From Bacilli bacterium (lineage in GTDB: Bacteria; Bacillota_I; Bacilli_A; RFN20; CAG-826): a stretch of 64,000 nucleotides of DNA. How positions within the stretch are numbered: position 1 is the first letter of the stretch; each line of letters starts with the position of its first letter. The notes under the pieces are model-generated. The model ran no database searches and had not been told where the DNA came from. It was given only the letters and a program-made list of their open reading frames with translations. The stretch spans positions 47,056-111,055 of the forward strand of contig JALCSW010000003.1 in NCBI GenBank assembly GCA_022653695.1, read 5' to 3'. This document shows, piece after piece, positions 8,107 through 16,095 of this stretch. Made by a program: the position numbers and the translations under genes.

Positions 8107-8188
8107 CTCCGAAAGATGTAACAAATGATTGATAACTCGCTCCGAAAAATGTATATTCTAATCAGAAACTCGCTCCGAAATTTGTAAA
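8107..8188 (+). repeat. Three 33-bp-spaced direct repeats upstream of the ATPase gene
   Basis: The core GCTCCGAAA followed by a TGTA-type end occurs three times, with CTCCGAAA starting at 8107, 8140 and 8173, exactly 33 bp apart; copies two and three share AACTCGCTCCGAAA. The last copy ends about 20 bases before the ATG at 8204. The even spacing of about three helical turns suggests binding sites for a regulator on one DNA face. The period is also 11 codons, and the minus strand reads a short repeated peptide (YIFRSE-like). Confidence 0.8.
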
Positions 8189-8203
8189 AAAGGAAGTGAA
8201 AGA

Positions 8204-9559
8204 ATGTATTATAGAAGAAAAATTGATGAAAAACTAGATCAATGGTTGAGTAAAAAGAGCAAATCACCGGCTTTAATCGTTGGCATACGCCAATGCGGTA
8301 AGACTGAAAGCGTCGAGGAGTTCGCTAGAAGAAATCATTTGCAACTGGTGGAAATGAACTTTTGGACCAATCCAGAATATTATTCCGATTTTGACGGTAC
8401 GCTTGAAGTCGACGCTTTAATCTCCAATATTTCTTTAAGGTTTCCTGCGATGAAAATCGACCCCAACAACACATTGCTATTTTTTGATGAGATTCAAGAA
8501 TGTCCACGAGCGAGATTGTCTTTTAAGAATTTCGAAAAAGACGGCCGTTACAAAGTTATTGGAAGTGGCTCTTACTTAGGCATTAATGGATATATCAAGG
8601 ATGACACGACTCCTGCTCCGACTGGTTATGATGAAGTTCTTCAAATGAAGACGATGGATTTTGAAGAATTCTTGTGGGCCATTGGCTATAAGAAGGAACA
8701 GGTTAATAGATTGGTAGACCTTTTCAATAAAAAAGAACCCGTGCCCGAAAACATCCACAACTTATTCAAAGATGTGTTTTTGAAATACGTTTGTATTGGC
8801 GGATTCCCAAAAGTGGTTAAGGAATACGCAAATACTCGCAATTTGATGTCGGCCTATAACATTCTCTCTAGCACGGTGTTTGATATGAAAACTGATTTCG
8901 GCAGAAGGAAAGATAAAAACAATAATCCTATTTTTAAGCGTAGTGAGGTTGCTCGAATTCAAAATGTTTTCGATTTGATACCCACTTTTCTCGCGAAAGA
9001 AAACAAGCGTTTCATATATACTAAGATCTCTAGCGGAAACACATACGAGAAAAAGGACGCGATTGAGTATTTGGTTCAGGCGCATATCGTTTGCAAGGTT
9101 TTCAATCTCGAGGTGCCTTCTCTCCCGTTGAATGGAGCGAGAATAGAATCTCAATTCAAACTTTTTCCGGAAGATATCGGCATAGTGACATCTATGTATG
9201 GAGTGGACACCATCGCCGGCATCAATAGGGGCGATATGGGGCAAGGCAAAGGAGCTATATTTGAGGCCGCTGTTTTTGACTCCCTCAATAAGGCCGGCAT
9301 TGAACCGTACTACTTTGCCAAAGAAAGCGGATTAGAGGTTGATTTCGTGATACCCTACAATGGCTTTCCGACCTTAGTGGAAGCAAAGGCCAAAAACGGA
9401 AACACCAAATCATCAAAGACGGTAATGAAGAATTCTGATCATTACGGAAAAACGAAACTGATTAAGATTGGCGACTACAACATAAGCGAAAATGGAGACA
9501 TCATTACCATACCCCATTACTTGACGTTTGCATTAGGGAAACTCGAATATGGACTTTAA
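8204..9559 (+). CDS. DUF4143-type AAA ATPase with PD-(D/E)xK-like C-terminus
   Basis: This 451-residue protein belongs to the large family of ATP-binding proteins of the AAA_14/DUF4143 type found in gut bacteria. Walker A is GIRQCGKT (about 27-34) and Walker B is LLFFDEIQE (about 92-100). A sensor-like VIGSGSYLG and a C-terminal DUF4143 domain ending in GLEVDFVIPYNGFPTLVEAKAKNG (about 376-398) match the E...D...ExK arrangement of restriction-like folds. The biological role of the family is unclear. Base composition is much more AT-rich than in the neighbouring housekeeping genes. It is the only intact gene between the two 17-bp tRNA-end repeats, so it is the apparent cargo of a small islet. 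Confidence 0.88.
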   Translation: MYYRRKIDEKLDQWLSKKSKSPALIVGIRQCGKTESVEEFARRNHLQLVEMNFWTNPEYYSDFDGTLEVDALISNISLRFPAMKIDPNNTLLFFDEIQECPRARLSFKNFEKDGRYKVIGSGSYLGINGYIKDDTTPAPTGYDEVLQMKTMDFEEFLWAIGYKKEQVNRLVDLFNKKEPVPENIHNLFKDVFLKYVCIGGFPKVVKEYANTRNLMSAYNILSSTVFDMKTDFGRRKDKNNNPIFKRSEVARIQNVFDLIPTFLAKENKRFIYTKISSGNTYEKKDAIEYLVQAHIVCKVFNLEVPSLPLNGARIESQFKLFPEDIGIVTSMYGVDTIAGINRGDMGQGKGAIFEAAVFDSLNKAGIEPYYFAKESGLEVDFVIPYNGFPTLVEAKAKNGNTKSSKTVMKNSDHYGKTKLIKIGDYNISENGDIITIPHYLTFALGKLEYGL

Positions 9560-9769
9560 GCCAACTGTCGGCCTAAATTTTGACGATGAAATCGGAAATA
9601 AGGAATGGTGGTGGCTGCTTTGTTGCATGAAGTGGTTGGTTTAATGGCGCAATTGTCTTTTGCTGACAATCACCATTTTTTATGCAAGGACGCATAGAAA
9701 TATGGCGTTAAACGAAATTAATGCTAGAACAAAGTTTGCATCGAGCGCTTTATAAATGTGATCAAAGCG
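9560..9769. other. Non-coding AT-rich DNA to the right islet end
   Basis: No convincing ORF is present. The segment separates the ATPase gene from the right tRNA-end repeat, and no integrase remnant can be read in it. Confidence 0.6.
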
Positions 9770-9786
9770 CCCCCCTCAGCCACCAA
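9770..9786 (+). repeat. 17-bp direct repeat, right copy (attR-like)
   Basis: This is an identical copy of tRNA-Met 3' end bases 7943-7959. It is detached from any other tRNA sequence, and the preceding bases do not form a T-arm. It marks the far border of a 1.8-kb insertion (7959-9786). Confidence 0.8.
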
Positions 9787-9794
9787 ATGACAAA

Positions 9795-9826
9795 AACATC
9801 CGATTATGTCGGATGTTTTATTTTTT
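9795..9826 (+). terminator. Terminator next to the right repeat
   Basis: AACATCCGA TTATG TCGGATGTT followed by TTATTTTTT is a perfect hairpin with a U-run about 9 bases after the right repeat. It is probably the original terminator of the tRNA-Met transcript before insertion. Confidence 0.8.
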
Positions 9827-10276
9827 ATGTTTGCGAAATATATGAAATGTATCGTTTATCATTTGTTTTCCTCTCTTTTTTGCAACGGAAAGAAGAAGTA
9901 CGAGGCTATTGAAGCCTTCGTAGACTATCACGGACTCTATCGCATTTGGAACTTCGTGAAGCGCAGCACTGGGTCGACGTATGCCTCGCTGAAAGAAAAA
10001 TATCCAAAGACACTCCTAGGAAGCAAAATACTCGGACGGCTTGCCGGCGATATGTTTCGTCAGTCTCGACGGCGCGCTGATAAAATGGGCGCTCGACGAA
10101 TTTGCGCGTTTCTTCAAAGATATTGCGAGGCTGTTTTCAAGGAGAATTATGATGAGATGCAACGAAATTATGAGAGGCTCTTTGTGAACAGCATCCAAAA
10201 AAATGATGGCATGACGAACCTTCTGGACTTGGATATGTTCGACGACATGGATCGAGTTTTGTTTCGCCTACGATGA
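9827..10276 (+). CDS. Hypothetical protein, unknown, possibly a remnant
   Basis: An open frame of about 149 codons (start uncertain: ATG at 9827 or 9842; an earlier ATG at 9806 lies inside the terminator hairpin and is unlikely). The product is basic and helical, with RRRADKMGARRICAFLQRYCEAVFKENYDEMQRNYERL in the middle. I do not recognise the family, and there is no good Shine-Dalgarno. It ends 69 bp before an MBL-fold fragment in the decayed region. Confidence 0.35.
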   Translation: MFAKYMKCIVYHLFSSLFCNGKKKYEAIEAFVDYHGLYRIWNFVKRSTGSTYASLKEKYPKTLLGSKILGRLAGDMFRQSRRRADKMGARRICAFLQRYCEAVFKENYDEMQRNYERLFVNSIQKNDGMTNLLDLDMFDDMDRVLFRLR

Positions 10277-10345
10277 TTCAAAAATGAAATTGTATTTGCA
10301 AAAAAATTGATAATCCTTTCCTTTGGCCTAATAGCAAAATTAAAT

Positions 10346-10825
10346 ATGAATCAATGCAAAATATGGGATGTCGGGCAGGGTCTTTTCTATTCCGGCAGGG
10401 TGGGGGACTTGGATTTCGTCTACGACTGCGGAAGCCTGACCCCGGGTCCGTTTCTAAATGAATGCATAGAGGCCTTTTCAAACAAATGCGTAAATTTCAG
10501 ATACCTTTTCGTGTCACATCTGGATGCCGACCACGTGAATAGGATCGCTGATCTGTTGCACCGTTTCCAAGCCCGTCCGCGGATTTTCCTCCCTTATCTC
10601 GGATCCGATCCAAACATCCCCGGTTCTTTCGGCATCCTGGCCGAGTCGTATTTGATTGCCATGGGCCAAAGCTCGGAAGACATCGGCCGTTTGCGCGGAA
10701 TCCTGTCATCCGAGAACGAGTCGTTTTGGGACAACGAGAGCATGAACGAGGAATGGTTCCCGTACTCACGTGGCGACCAAGGGCCGAAAAGGGTGAAAAA
10801 ACCTGACGGCTTTAAATTCGCTTGA
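10346..10825 (+). pseudogene. Truncated metallo-beta-lactamase-fold (ComEC-like) protein
   Basis: The N-terminal part of an MBL-fold hydrolase is visible: CKIWDVGQGLFYSG, FVYDCGS and the metal-binding FVSHLDADHVNRI (HxDxDH, about residue 60). This resembles the MBL domain of stand-alone ComEC-like proteins. The frame stops after about 160 residues, before the later metal ligands expected of the fold, and runs into AbiEi-like sequence in another frame. It is therefore a broken gene. An upstream TTG at 10307 is a less likely start. Confidence 0.65.
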
Positions 10826-11168
10826 TTGCTCTGACCGTGATCCCATAAGGAAAGATATCACTGCGATCCGTGGCAGCAACTCTTCTTCTTTCCCGGGCGT
10901 TACCGTCCATTATGTCAGTGGTGACCGAGTCTTTTCTGACGTTGTTGATGGGAAGACGCCTCAGGGCCATACCGTAAAATGCTATGATATCGAGCGTACC
11001 TTAATTGATCTTCTTCGGAATAGGTCTTCCATTGACCCTACTCTATCGTCGGTCGCCTTGAAGCGGTACGCTTCCTCTTCTGGGCGACGTTTGCCTAAAC
11101 TGATCGAAATCGGCAAATCGTTCCGGGTCGATAAGCTTTTGGAGACTTATTTGGAGACTCTTTTATGA
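10797..11168 (+). pseudogene. C-terminal remnant of an AbiEi-type antitoxin
   Basis: The frame with codons starting at 10797 has no stop until TGA at 11166. It reads FPGVTVHYVSGDRVF, then KTPQGHTVKCYDIERTLIDL, SVALKRYASSSGRRLPKL and VDKLLETYLETLL. These match the typical C-terminal half of type IV toxin-antitoxin AbiEi antitoxins (HTPQGH.V.VYDIERT and the ALKRY...L..YLE.L end). The N-terminal winged-helix half is missing and an in-frame TGA precedes it at 10794. Its end overlaps an ATG in the ATGA arrangement usual for abiEi-abiEii. Confidence 0.62.
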
Positions 11169-11218
11169 AATTCGCGAATACCCGATCTTTTGCTGAGGAG
11201 ACCAGAAACTATTCCTAG
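11165..11218 (+). pseudogene. 5' stub of an AbiEii-like toxin gene
   Basis: An ATG overlaps the AbiEi stop (ATGA) and opens MKFANTRSFAEETRNYS before a TAG. The position fits the nucleotidyltransferase toxin AbiEii, whose proteins often begin with a similar short basic segment. Only 17 codons remain, so the assignment rests mainly on position. Confidence 0.35.
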
Positions 11219-11556
11219 AAAACAAAGATAAACCGGACGATCGTTCAACGCCTCTAAATGATGGAATGCTTTTTGGGGCCCCTTCCCCCATTCCTCATAT
11301 CGCGATTCCTTTATTCTCAAAGGCGGAGTTCTTGTATGAGCGCTATTTGGGGCAACCCTTCGATCAACGATGGACATCGACCAAACAATTAAAGGGATTC
11401 CACTAAAAGAACCGGATGCTGAACGAATGACGTTTGTGGCGTGGCGTTTTTTTCGGTAGTCCCATCAGCTTCCTTCGCGATTGATTCACAAGGCGAATTC
11501 CGGTACGTTTGATTGGATGAGCGACACTGTCCTTGTTTTTTGCGGCCATGGAAAAT
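11219..11556. other. Decayed DNA between AbiE remnant and ImmA-like gene
   Basis: No intact gene is present. One frame keeps a protein-like stretch ending at about 11404 (IAIPLFSKAEFLYERYLGQP and about 17 further residues), probably another gene fragment that I cannot identify. Confidence 0.45.
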
Positions 11557-12042
11557 TCACGGAAGGCGATCTTTCGCCGATTCCTTCTTCGCCTTGATGA
11601 AATCCTCAAAGTCCGAGTACCAGCTTATCGCGTTCGCCACGAACTCGTCGGTGACCTCCGCCCTTAAAGCGATCTCGTGCGCCCCCATGCCTTTCGCGAA
11701 GATGGCGTCGACGACGTAAGGCAGCGGCAGGAGCTCCCGAAGCGAGGCGATCCTGGCCAGTCTCTCCGCCCTGTCTATCTCGGCTTTGGGCGAGCCTAAG
11801 CGATAGAGGGCGCCTAGACGCAGGTGGCACCTTTCGTGCGAGAGGGTCTCTAGTTCTATTGCCCTTGACGGATTCTCGGATCCGCTCAGGAAAATGGATT
11901 CCATCCCGCCTTTCCTCACGCAGGCGCCCCGGATTCCTTTCGGGAGCGAAGCGGTGCGGATCTCCGTTATGCCCTCTTTGGCGAGCGAATCCTCGTATTT
12001 TTCCAGTCTTGTCAAAGCGTCGTTTCGGGTTGCCATAAACAT
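11557..12042 (-). CDS. ImmA/IrrE-family metallopeptidase-like protein
   Basis: This protein has about 160 residues (ATG at 12042 or 12036). It contains the zinc-peptidase helix LSHERCHLRLGALYRLG with an HExxH motif (about 70-74) and a downstream EIDRAERLARIASL where IrrE proteins carry the third ligand region (...E..A). Family members cleave a partner XRE-type repressor in phages and integrative elements. An XRE gene lies just upstream on the same strand (12214-12540), the normal arrangement of the pair. The protein is short for the family. Confidence 0.72.
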   Translation of the reverse strand: MFMATRNDALTRLEKYEDSLAKEGITEIRTASLPKGIRGACVRKGGMESIFLSGSENPSRAIELETLSHERCHLRLGALYRLGSPKAEIDRAERLARIASLRELLPLPYVVDAIFAKGMGAHEIALRAEVTDEFVANAISWYSDFEDFIKAKKESAKDRLP

Positions 12043-12213
12043 ATTTTAAGGCTTCCTGACTGCCTCGCGCCGGAATGCCATCGAATTCAGTCTTCTTCGT
12101 TTACTCGTTATGCGAAAACCGTTGCGACGACGAAAGAAAAAATCTGTTTTGTCAAAAAACATGAAAAAAAACGTCGCCTATTACGACGACGCTATCGGTC
12201 ATTGCGACTGGCC

Positions 12214-12540
12214 CTATTTGCCTTTGTTCTTGTTTTGCTTCAAAAAAGTTTCGATCACGTTTTTGACGGCGGCTTTCTGGTCATCGGTCAGTTCGGTGAG
12301 GTTCTTGCCGGAAAGGGCCAGAAGATAATCGTCGGAATCCATTTGGGACTCGCCAAGAATATAAGAGGACGTAACATGAAAGTATTTGGACATCCTCTCC
12401 AAAGTCTCGCTGGTGGGCGAGGATTTGTTCGCCTCGTACCCCCAATAGGTTCGGCGGCCGATCATCAAATCGTCAGCCACCTTGTTTTGCGTGAGGCCGT
12501 TCTGCTTTCTTAGCGCTTTTAGTTTCTCGCCTATTGCCAC
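12214..12540 (-). CDS. XRE-family helix-turn-helix regulator
   Basis: This 108-residue protein has an N-terminal HTH_3 domain at residues 1-65 (IGEKLKALRKQNGLTQNKVADDLMIGRRTYWGYEANKSSPTSETLERMSKYF) and a short acidic then Lys-rich tail (LTDDQKAAVKNVIETFLKQNKNKGK). It is a likely repressor of mobile-element genes, paired with the ImmA-like protease downstream. The inverted repeat at 12621-12640 could be its operator. Confidence 0.88.
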   Translation of the reverse strand: MAIGEKLKALRKQNGLTQNKVADDLMIGRRTYWGYEANKSSPTSETLERMSKYFHVTSSYILGESQMDSDDYLLALSGKNLTELTDDQKAAVKNVIETFLKQNKNKGK

Positions 12541-12620
12541 GTAAACATTCTAAATTTTTAGCAAATAAACGCGAAATCATACTTGCATAACAGCGTAAAC
12601 CTGCTTATAAATATACATAG

Positions 12621-12640
12621 TTTCGCAATAAAGTGCGAAA
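12621..12640. promoter_or_regulatory. Perfect inverted repeat, candidate XRE operator
   Basis: TTTCGCA - ATAAAG - TGCGAAA is a 7-bp perfect inverted repeat with a 6-bp centre about 80 bp upstream of the XRE start. A related half-site CGCGAAA lies at about 12570. There is no U-run after it, so it is not a terminator. Confidence 0.5.
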
Positions 12641-12661
12641 AAATGTGCAAGGAGGTTTTCT

Positions 12662-12730
12662 ATTCCGACCGTTGATGAGCTTACAAAGAATCTCGTTGGA
12701 GTGCCAGCGTTGTCGCTTAAGGGAAAATAA
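12662..12730 (+). CDS. Possible 22-residue peptide with ATT start
   Basis: A perfect AAGGAGG (about 12649-12655) is followed, after 6 bases, by ATT and an open frame ending in TAA. It reads IPTVDELTKNLVGVPALSLKGK. There is no ATG/GTG/TTG at the right distance. The product may be a remnant 5' end of a gene or a peptide using a non-canonical start. Confidence 0.25.
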   Translation: MPTVDELTKNLVGVPALSLKGK

Positions 12731-12863
12731 CGTGAGATAGCAAAAACATTTTACTATTTCTTAATAAATGGCTACGAATAAGGTCTTTTTGGTTAAAAAC
12801 AAAACAGGAAAACGAGTAATAAAGCAATAACTATTTGACGCTTTTGCCTCTTTGTCATAGTCT

Positions 12864-13853
12864 ATGGAAACGACGGAAAAAACTGAGGGGATAATCCATG
12901 GGATCATGGTTGATTTAGCAGATGAAAAATTATATAGATTCGCTAGGCTTTCCTTGGAGTCTTTCGCGGAACGCGAAGCGGTGTATTTCACGCTCCCCGA
13001 CGGCCCTTCTCTTTTCACTTGCCCCTTCCGTTTCCTTTCCGGAGACACGAAAAAACTTGGCTTTCGGGAGGGCCCGATTTCCTTTTCGTCTTTTTTGTGC
13101 GCGGATTTCGACGCGGTTGACTCAAAGAACCGATTCTCCTGCCAACGTTGCCTCGCCATGGCGAAAGAACTCCGTCATGGGCGCAAGGACCATTTCGAGT
13201 TTGGCCTTTCGTATTTCACCGGAAAGAGTCGGCATATTTTTTCCTGCTATCTGTCATATATTAAGGACAAACGTATGTTTTTGATCGCCCTTAAGAGGCT
13301 GAAATCCCTTGAGCCGTTCTTTGCCAACCTCATTCAGAAAGCGTTCGTCGATAGCACGACGGGCCTCGAGAACAAGGACGTCTGCCTTCGCGCGATCAAC
13401 TCTTTGCCCCTCGACGGGAAATCATACGTCGTCTTCATGGATCTCAACAGTTTCAAGTTGGTCAATGACGTCTACGGGCACGCCGAAGGGGATCTTATCC
13501 TGAAGAAGTTCGCGCTGGCGCTTGAGGAAAACAAACCCAAGTGCCTGGAACCCTATCGTTTCGGCGGCGACGAATTCGTCGTCATCGCCCGGGATTGCTC
13601 AGAGAAATACGTATGCCATTATCTTGACGGAGTCCAAGACCGTTTTTCCTTGTCGCTGAAGGAAAAGACATGCATGAGCTTTTCCGCCGGCATCATGAAG
13701 GCCCGGGGTTCTTTGGACTCGCCTTTATCCCTCATCACCCTCTCCGATCGCGCCATGTACCTAGCCAAGAAGAAGGGATTGCCCTATTACGTGATCAGCG
13801 ATCGGGAAACGAACTATTTCCTCGCCCATCCGATGAAGGACTCTCTTTTGTGA
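12864..13853 (+). CDS. Diguanylate cyclase (GGDEF domain)
   Basis: This 329-residue protein has a C-terminal GGDEF domain (about 170-320). Its hallmarks are DSTTGLENKDV, VVFMDLNSFKLVNDVYGHAEGD, an intact RFGGDEF active site (about 232-238) and SFSAGI. The N-terminal 160 residues form an unrecognised cytosolic sensor-like domain with five cysteines. It should make c-di-GMP from two GTP. No RxxD inhibitory site is visible four residues before the motif. c-di-GMP proteins lie 12-18 kb downstream (25277, 27912), so this may be one of their sources. Start codon not certain: no strong SD; an internal ATG lies at about 12906. Confidence 0.88.
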   Translation: METTEKTEGIIHGIMVDLADEKLYRFARLSLESFAEREAVYFTLPDGPSLFTCPFRFLSGDTKKLGFREGPISFSSFLCADFDAVDSKNRFSCQRCLAMAKELRHGRKDHFEFGLSYFTGKSRHIFSCYLSYIKDKRMFLIALKRLKSLEPFFANLIQKAFVDSTTGLENKDVCLRAINSLPLDGKSYVVFMDLNSFKLVNDVYGHAEGDLILKKFALALEENKPKCLEPYRFGGDEFVVIARDCSEKYVCHYLDGVQDRFSLSLKEKTCMSFSAGIMKARGSLDSPLSLITLSDRAMYLAKKKGLPYYVISDRETNYFLAHPMKDSLL

Positions 13854-14051
13854 TTCCGTTCCCATATCGTCCTTTGATCCGTGGGGAACCATTCGCGTTT
13901 TTCCCTTGCAAAAAGGTTGACTTGGAAAACGTAAAAAAGCCGGCGGCGCTCGAAAACGGTTCGTTATTCGCCAAAACTTAATCGCCTCTCGCGGAAGGCT
14001 TTCGCGACGCCGACAGCTCTCGTTAATTTCTCTTCAAGGCGTTTCGGAAGC

Positions 14052-14057
14052 TATAAT
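14052..14057 (+). promoter_or_regulatory. -10 box for the flavin reductase gene
   Basis: TATAAT lies 24 bases before the start codon at 14081, with AAAGGAG as ribosome-binding site between them. The preceding stretch 13854-14050 holds no gene. Confidence 0.6.
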
Positions 14058-14080
14058 TATGGAAAAAGGAGCGGATTGAT

Positions 14081-14638
14081 ATGCGAAAGAACTTTGGCGC
14101 CAAAGCGCTGCTCTGCCCGGAGATGGCTTTGGTGGTGGGGACTTATGACGAAAACGGGAAAGCCAACGCGATGGTGGCCGCCTGGGGAGGGGTGAGCGAC
14201 GACCAAGAGGTTACGATTTGCATCGGCGGGAACCACAAGACGGCCGATAACCTGCTTTCGAAAAAGGCTTTTTCCCTTTCGATCGGAGGCAAAGAGTCCC
14301 TTTCGAAGATCGACTTCGTGGGCGTCCTGTCGGGCAAAAGCGATCCCGACAAGGTCACGGAAGCGGGGCTGAGTCCCGAAAAGGGGGCGTTCGTGGACGC
14401 CCCGACGTTTTCCGAGTTGCCGTTCGTCATGGAGTGTCGCCTTAAGAGTTACGACAAAGAGAGCTGCCGCCTCGTCGGGGAGATAGTCAACGTGGCGGTG
14501 GACGAAAGCGTCCTTGATGAGAAAGGCCGCATCGATTTTGGGAAATGGAGACCCCTCTGCTACGATCCTTTCAGCCAAAGCTACGTCGAGGTCGGCCCTG
14601 TCGCGGGTCCGGCTTTCCAGAAACCCCAAAAGCGATAG
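14081..14638 (+). CDS. Flavin reductase-like (FMN-binding split barrel) protein
   Basis: This 185-residue protein is of the flavin_reduct family. The N-terminus KALLCPEMALVVGTYDENGKANAMVAAWGGVSDDQEVTICIGGNHKTADNLL matches the pattern of small flavoproteins annotated as flavin reductases. A FSLSIGG strand and LVGEIVNVAVDESVLDEKGRID follow, where the family has VVGEVV.v..de.vl. It probably binds FMN and uses NAD(P)H or acts as a flavoredoxin. It is monocistronic with AAAGGAG and TATAAT upstream. Confidence 0.85.
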   Translation: MRKNFGAKALLCPEMALVVGTYDENGKANAMVAAWGGVSDDQEVTICIGGNHKTADNLLSKKAFSLSIGGKESLSKIDFVGVLSGKSDPDKVTEAGLSPEKGAFVDAPTFSELPFVMECRLKSYDKESCRLVGEIVNVAVDESVLDEKGRIDFGKWRPLCYDPFSQSYVEVGPVAGPAFQKPQKR

Positions 14639-14779
14639 ACAAATCGATTGGCCTTGGTCTATAGTATCGGCACGGGAATGATGTACTCCCGCGCTTTGAA
14701 GCGAAACCGCCTCCCTGAAGGCTGATGACATCTACGCATCTCGGTGCGCGGAAGCATCGGTTCATCGGAGGCTTTGTTT

Positions 14780-16006
14780 ATGCTCTTCTTCTCGCTTTGC
14801 CTTATTCTTCTCGGCGGCGGCATCGTTGGCTTCCTGTGCCGCAAAATCCGTCTTCCGGCTCTGATCGGTTATCTCATCGTTGGGATCGTGCTGGGGTATT
14901 TCTCTCTCATTGACGCCTCGATCGCGGGGATTTCGGCCGAATTGCGGAAAATCGCCCTTATCGTCATCCTTCTTAAGGCGGGACTTTCGCTCAATCTTGA
15001 GGACCTTAAGAAAGTCGGACGTCCGGCGGTTCTCCTTTGTTTCGTCCCCGCTTGCTTCGAGATGTGCGCGGTTGGCCTCTTAGGGCCTTCTTTTCTTGGG
15101 CTGACATACACGGAATCGTTCCTTCTTGGCGCCGTTCTGGGGGCCGTTTCCCCGGCGGTCGTCGTTCCGCGGATGGTGAAGATGATCGAGGAAAAGCGGG
15201 GCACCGAAAAGGCGATACCCCAAATGATCGTGGCCGGATCGAGTTGCGATGACATCGTGATGATCGTTTTCTATTCGTCGTTTCTTACCATCGAAGGAGG
15301 GAACGACCTCTCAGCGATGACTTTTCTTAACGTCCCCATTTCCGTCGTGACGGGAGTGGGCGTCGGGATAGGGATCGGTTTCCTCTTCTCGTTCCTTTTC
15401 GAAAAGGTCCACATGCGCGATTCCATCAAACTGTCGTTGGTTTTGGGGGTCTGCTTCGGGCTCGTGTTCTTGGAGTCGTATCTCAGCCAATGGTTCGGGT
15501 TCTCGAGCTTGCTAGCGGTTATCGCGATCGGAATCGTCATTCTGTCCCAGCGTTCCGTCCAAGCCAAGCGCCTGGCCGTCAAATGCGACCGGGTCTGGGC
15601 CGTGGCCGAGATCTTCCTTTTCGTCCTCGTGGGGGCTTCGATCAAAATCCAGTACGCACTCGATGTTCTGGGTTGGGCTTCCTTGCTTATCGTCATCGCC
15701 CTCGCGATTCGCGTCGGCGGGGTTTATCTCTCGCTGACGAAGACCCCGCTTACGTTCAAGGAACGGACTTTCGTCGCCATCGCCTACACGCCCAAAGCGA
15801 CGGTTCAGGCCGCCATCGGGGGCGGATTGCTCGATTTGGGCAACAGTATAGGCAATCCCGCCATCATCGCCGCCGGGACGACCGTCCTTTCCGTCTCGGT
15901 CGTGTCGATTCTCCTGACGGCGCCGCTTGGGGCCGCTGCGATCGACCTCGCGGGTCCGAGGCTTGTTTCCGTTTCCCCCAGAGAAAGCGCTAAGGAAAGC
16001 CGGTAG
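14780..16006 (+). CDS. Cation:proton antiporter (CPA/NhaP-type)
   Basis: This 408-residue polytopic membrane protein has about 11-12 helices. I choose the ATG at 14780 because GGAGG lies 8 bases before it; an in-frame GTG at 14744 would add 12 residues. The monovalent cation:proton antiporter signatures are present: IGYLIVGIVLGYF, LLKAGLSLNLEDLKKVGRPAVLL, GAVLGAVSPAVVVPRM, AGSSCDDIVMIVFYSSF (the DD region carrying ion-binding acids), and FAYTPKA-like AYTPKATVQAAIGG near the C-terminus. It probably exchanges Na+ or K+ for H+, which fits a cell using an ion-pumping Rnf complex. No regulatory soluble domain is attached. Confidence 0.88.
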   Translation: MLFFSLCLILLGGGIVGFLCRKIRLPALIGYLIVGIVLGYFSLIDASIAGISAELRKIALIVILLKAGLSLNLEDLKKVGRPAVLLCFVPACFEMCAVGLLGPSFLGLTYTESFLLGAVLGAVSPAVVVPRMVKMIEEKRGTEKAIPQMIVAGSSCDDIVMIVFYSSFLTIEGGNDLSAMTFLNVPISVVTGVGVGIGIGFLFSFLFEKVHMRDSIKLSLVLGVCFGLVFLESYLSQWFGFSSLLAVIAIGIVILSQRSVQAKRLAVKCDRVWAVAEIFLFVLVGASIKIQYALDVLGWASLLIVIALAIRVGGVYLSLTKTPLTFKERTFVAIAYTPKATVQAAIGGGLLDLGNSIGNPAIIAAGTTVLSVSVVSILLTAPLGAAAIDLAGPRLVSVSPRESAKESR

Positions 16007-16040
16007 TTGGCGATCTGTTGTCTTTTGCCTGCGTTGCTCA

Positions 16041-16069
16041 TTGTTTGGGAAAAGGCAGGTGGTTATAAT
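16041..16069 (+). promoter_or_regulatory. Promoter of the tRNA-Ile/tRNA-Ser pair
   Basis: TTGTTT (16041-16046), a 17-bp spacer and TATAAT (16064-16069) end 26 bases before the tRNA-Ile 5' end. Confidence 0.8.
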
Positions 16070-16095
16070 GAACGGGCCATAATGTCATGGCTTTT

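Larger units (their letters stand above)
12541..12863. other. Regulatory intergenic region
   Basis: This 323-bp AT-rich stretch between the XRE gene and the diguanylate cyclase holds one palindrome and one very short ORF with a good ribosome-binding site (listed separately). Nothing else was recognised. Confidence 0.6.

Noticed and set aside
8107..8188. CRISPR array
   Set aside because: Only three copies with a short core, spacing of 33 bp including the repeat, and no cas genes; better seen as phased direct repeats.
12621..12640. Terminator
   Set aside because: The inverted repeat has no U-run and lies upstream of both flanking genes, so an operator is more likely.
14744..14779. GTG start for the antiporter
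   Set aside because: The GTG lacks a ribosome-binding site; the ATG at 14780 has GGAGG at the right distance and begins the first helix.
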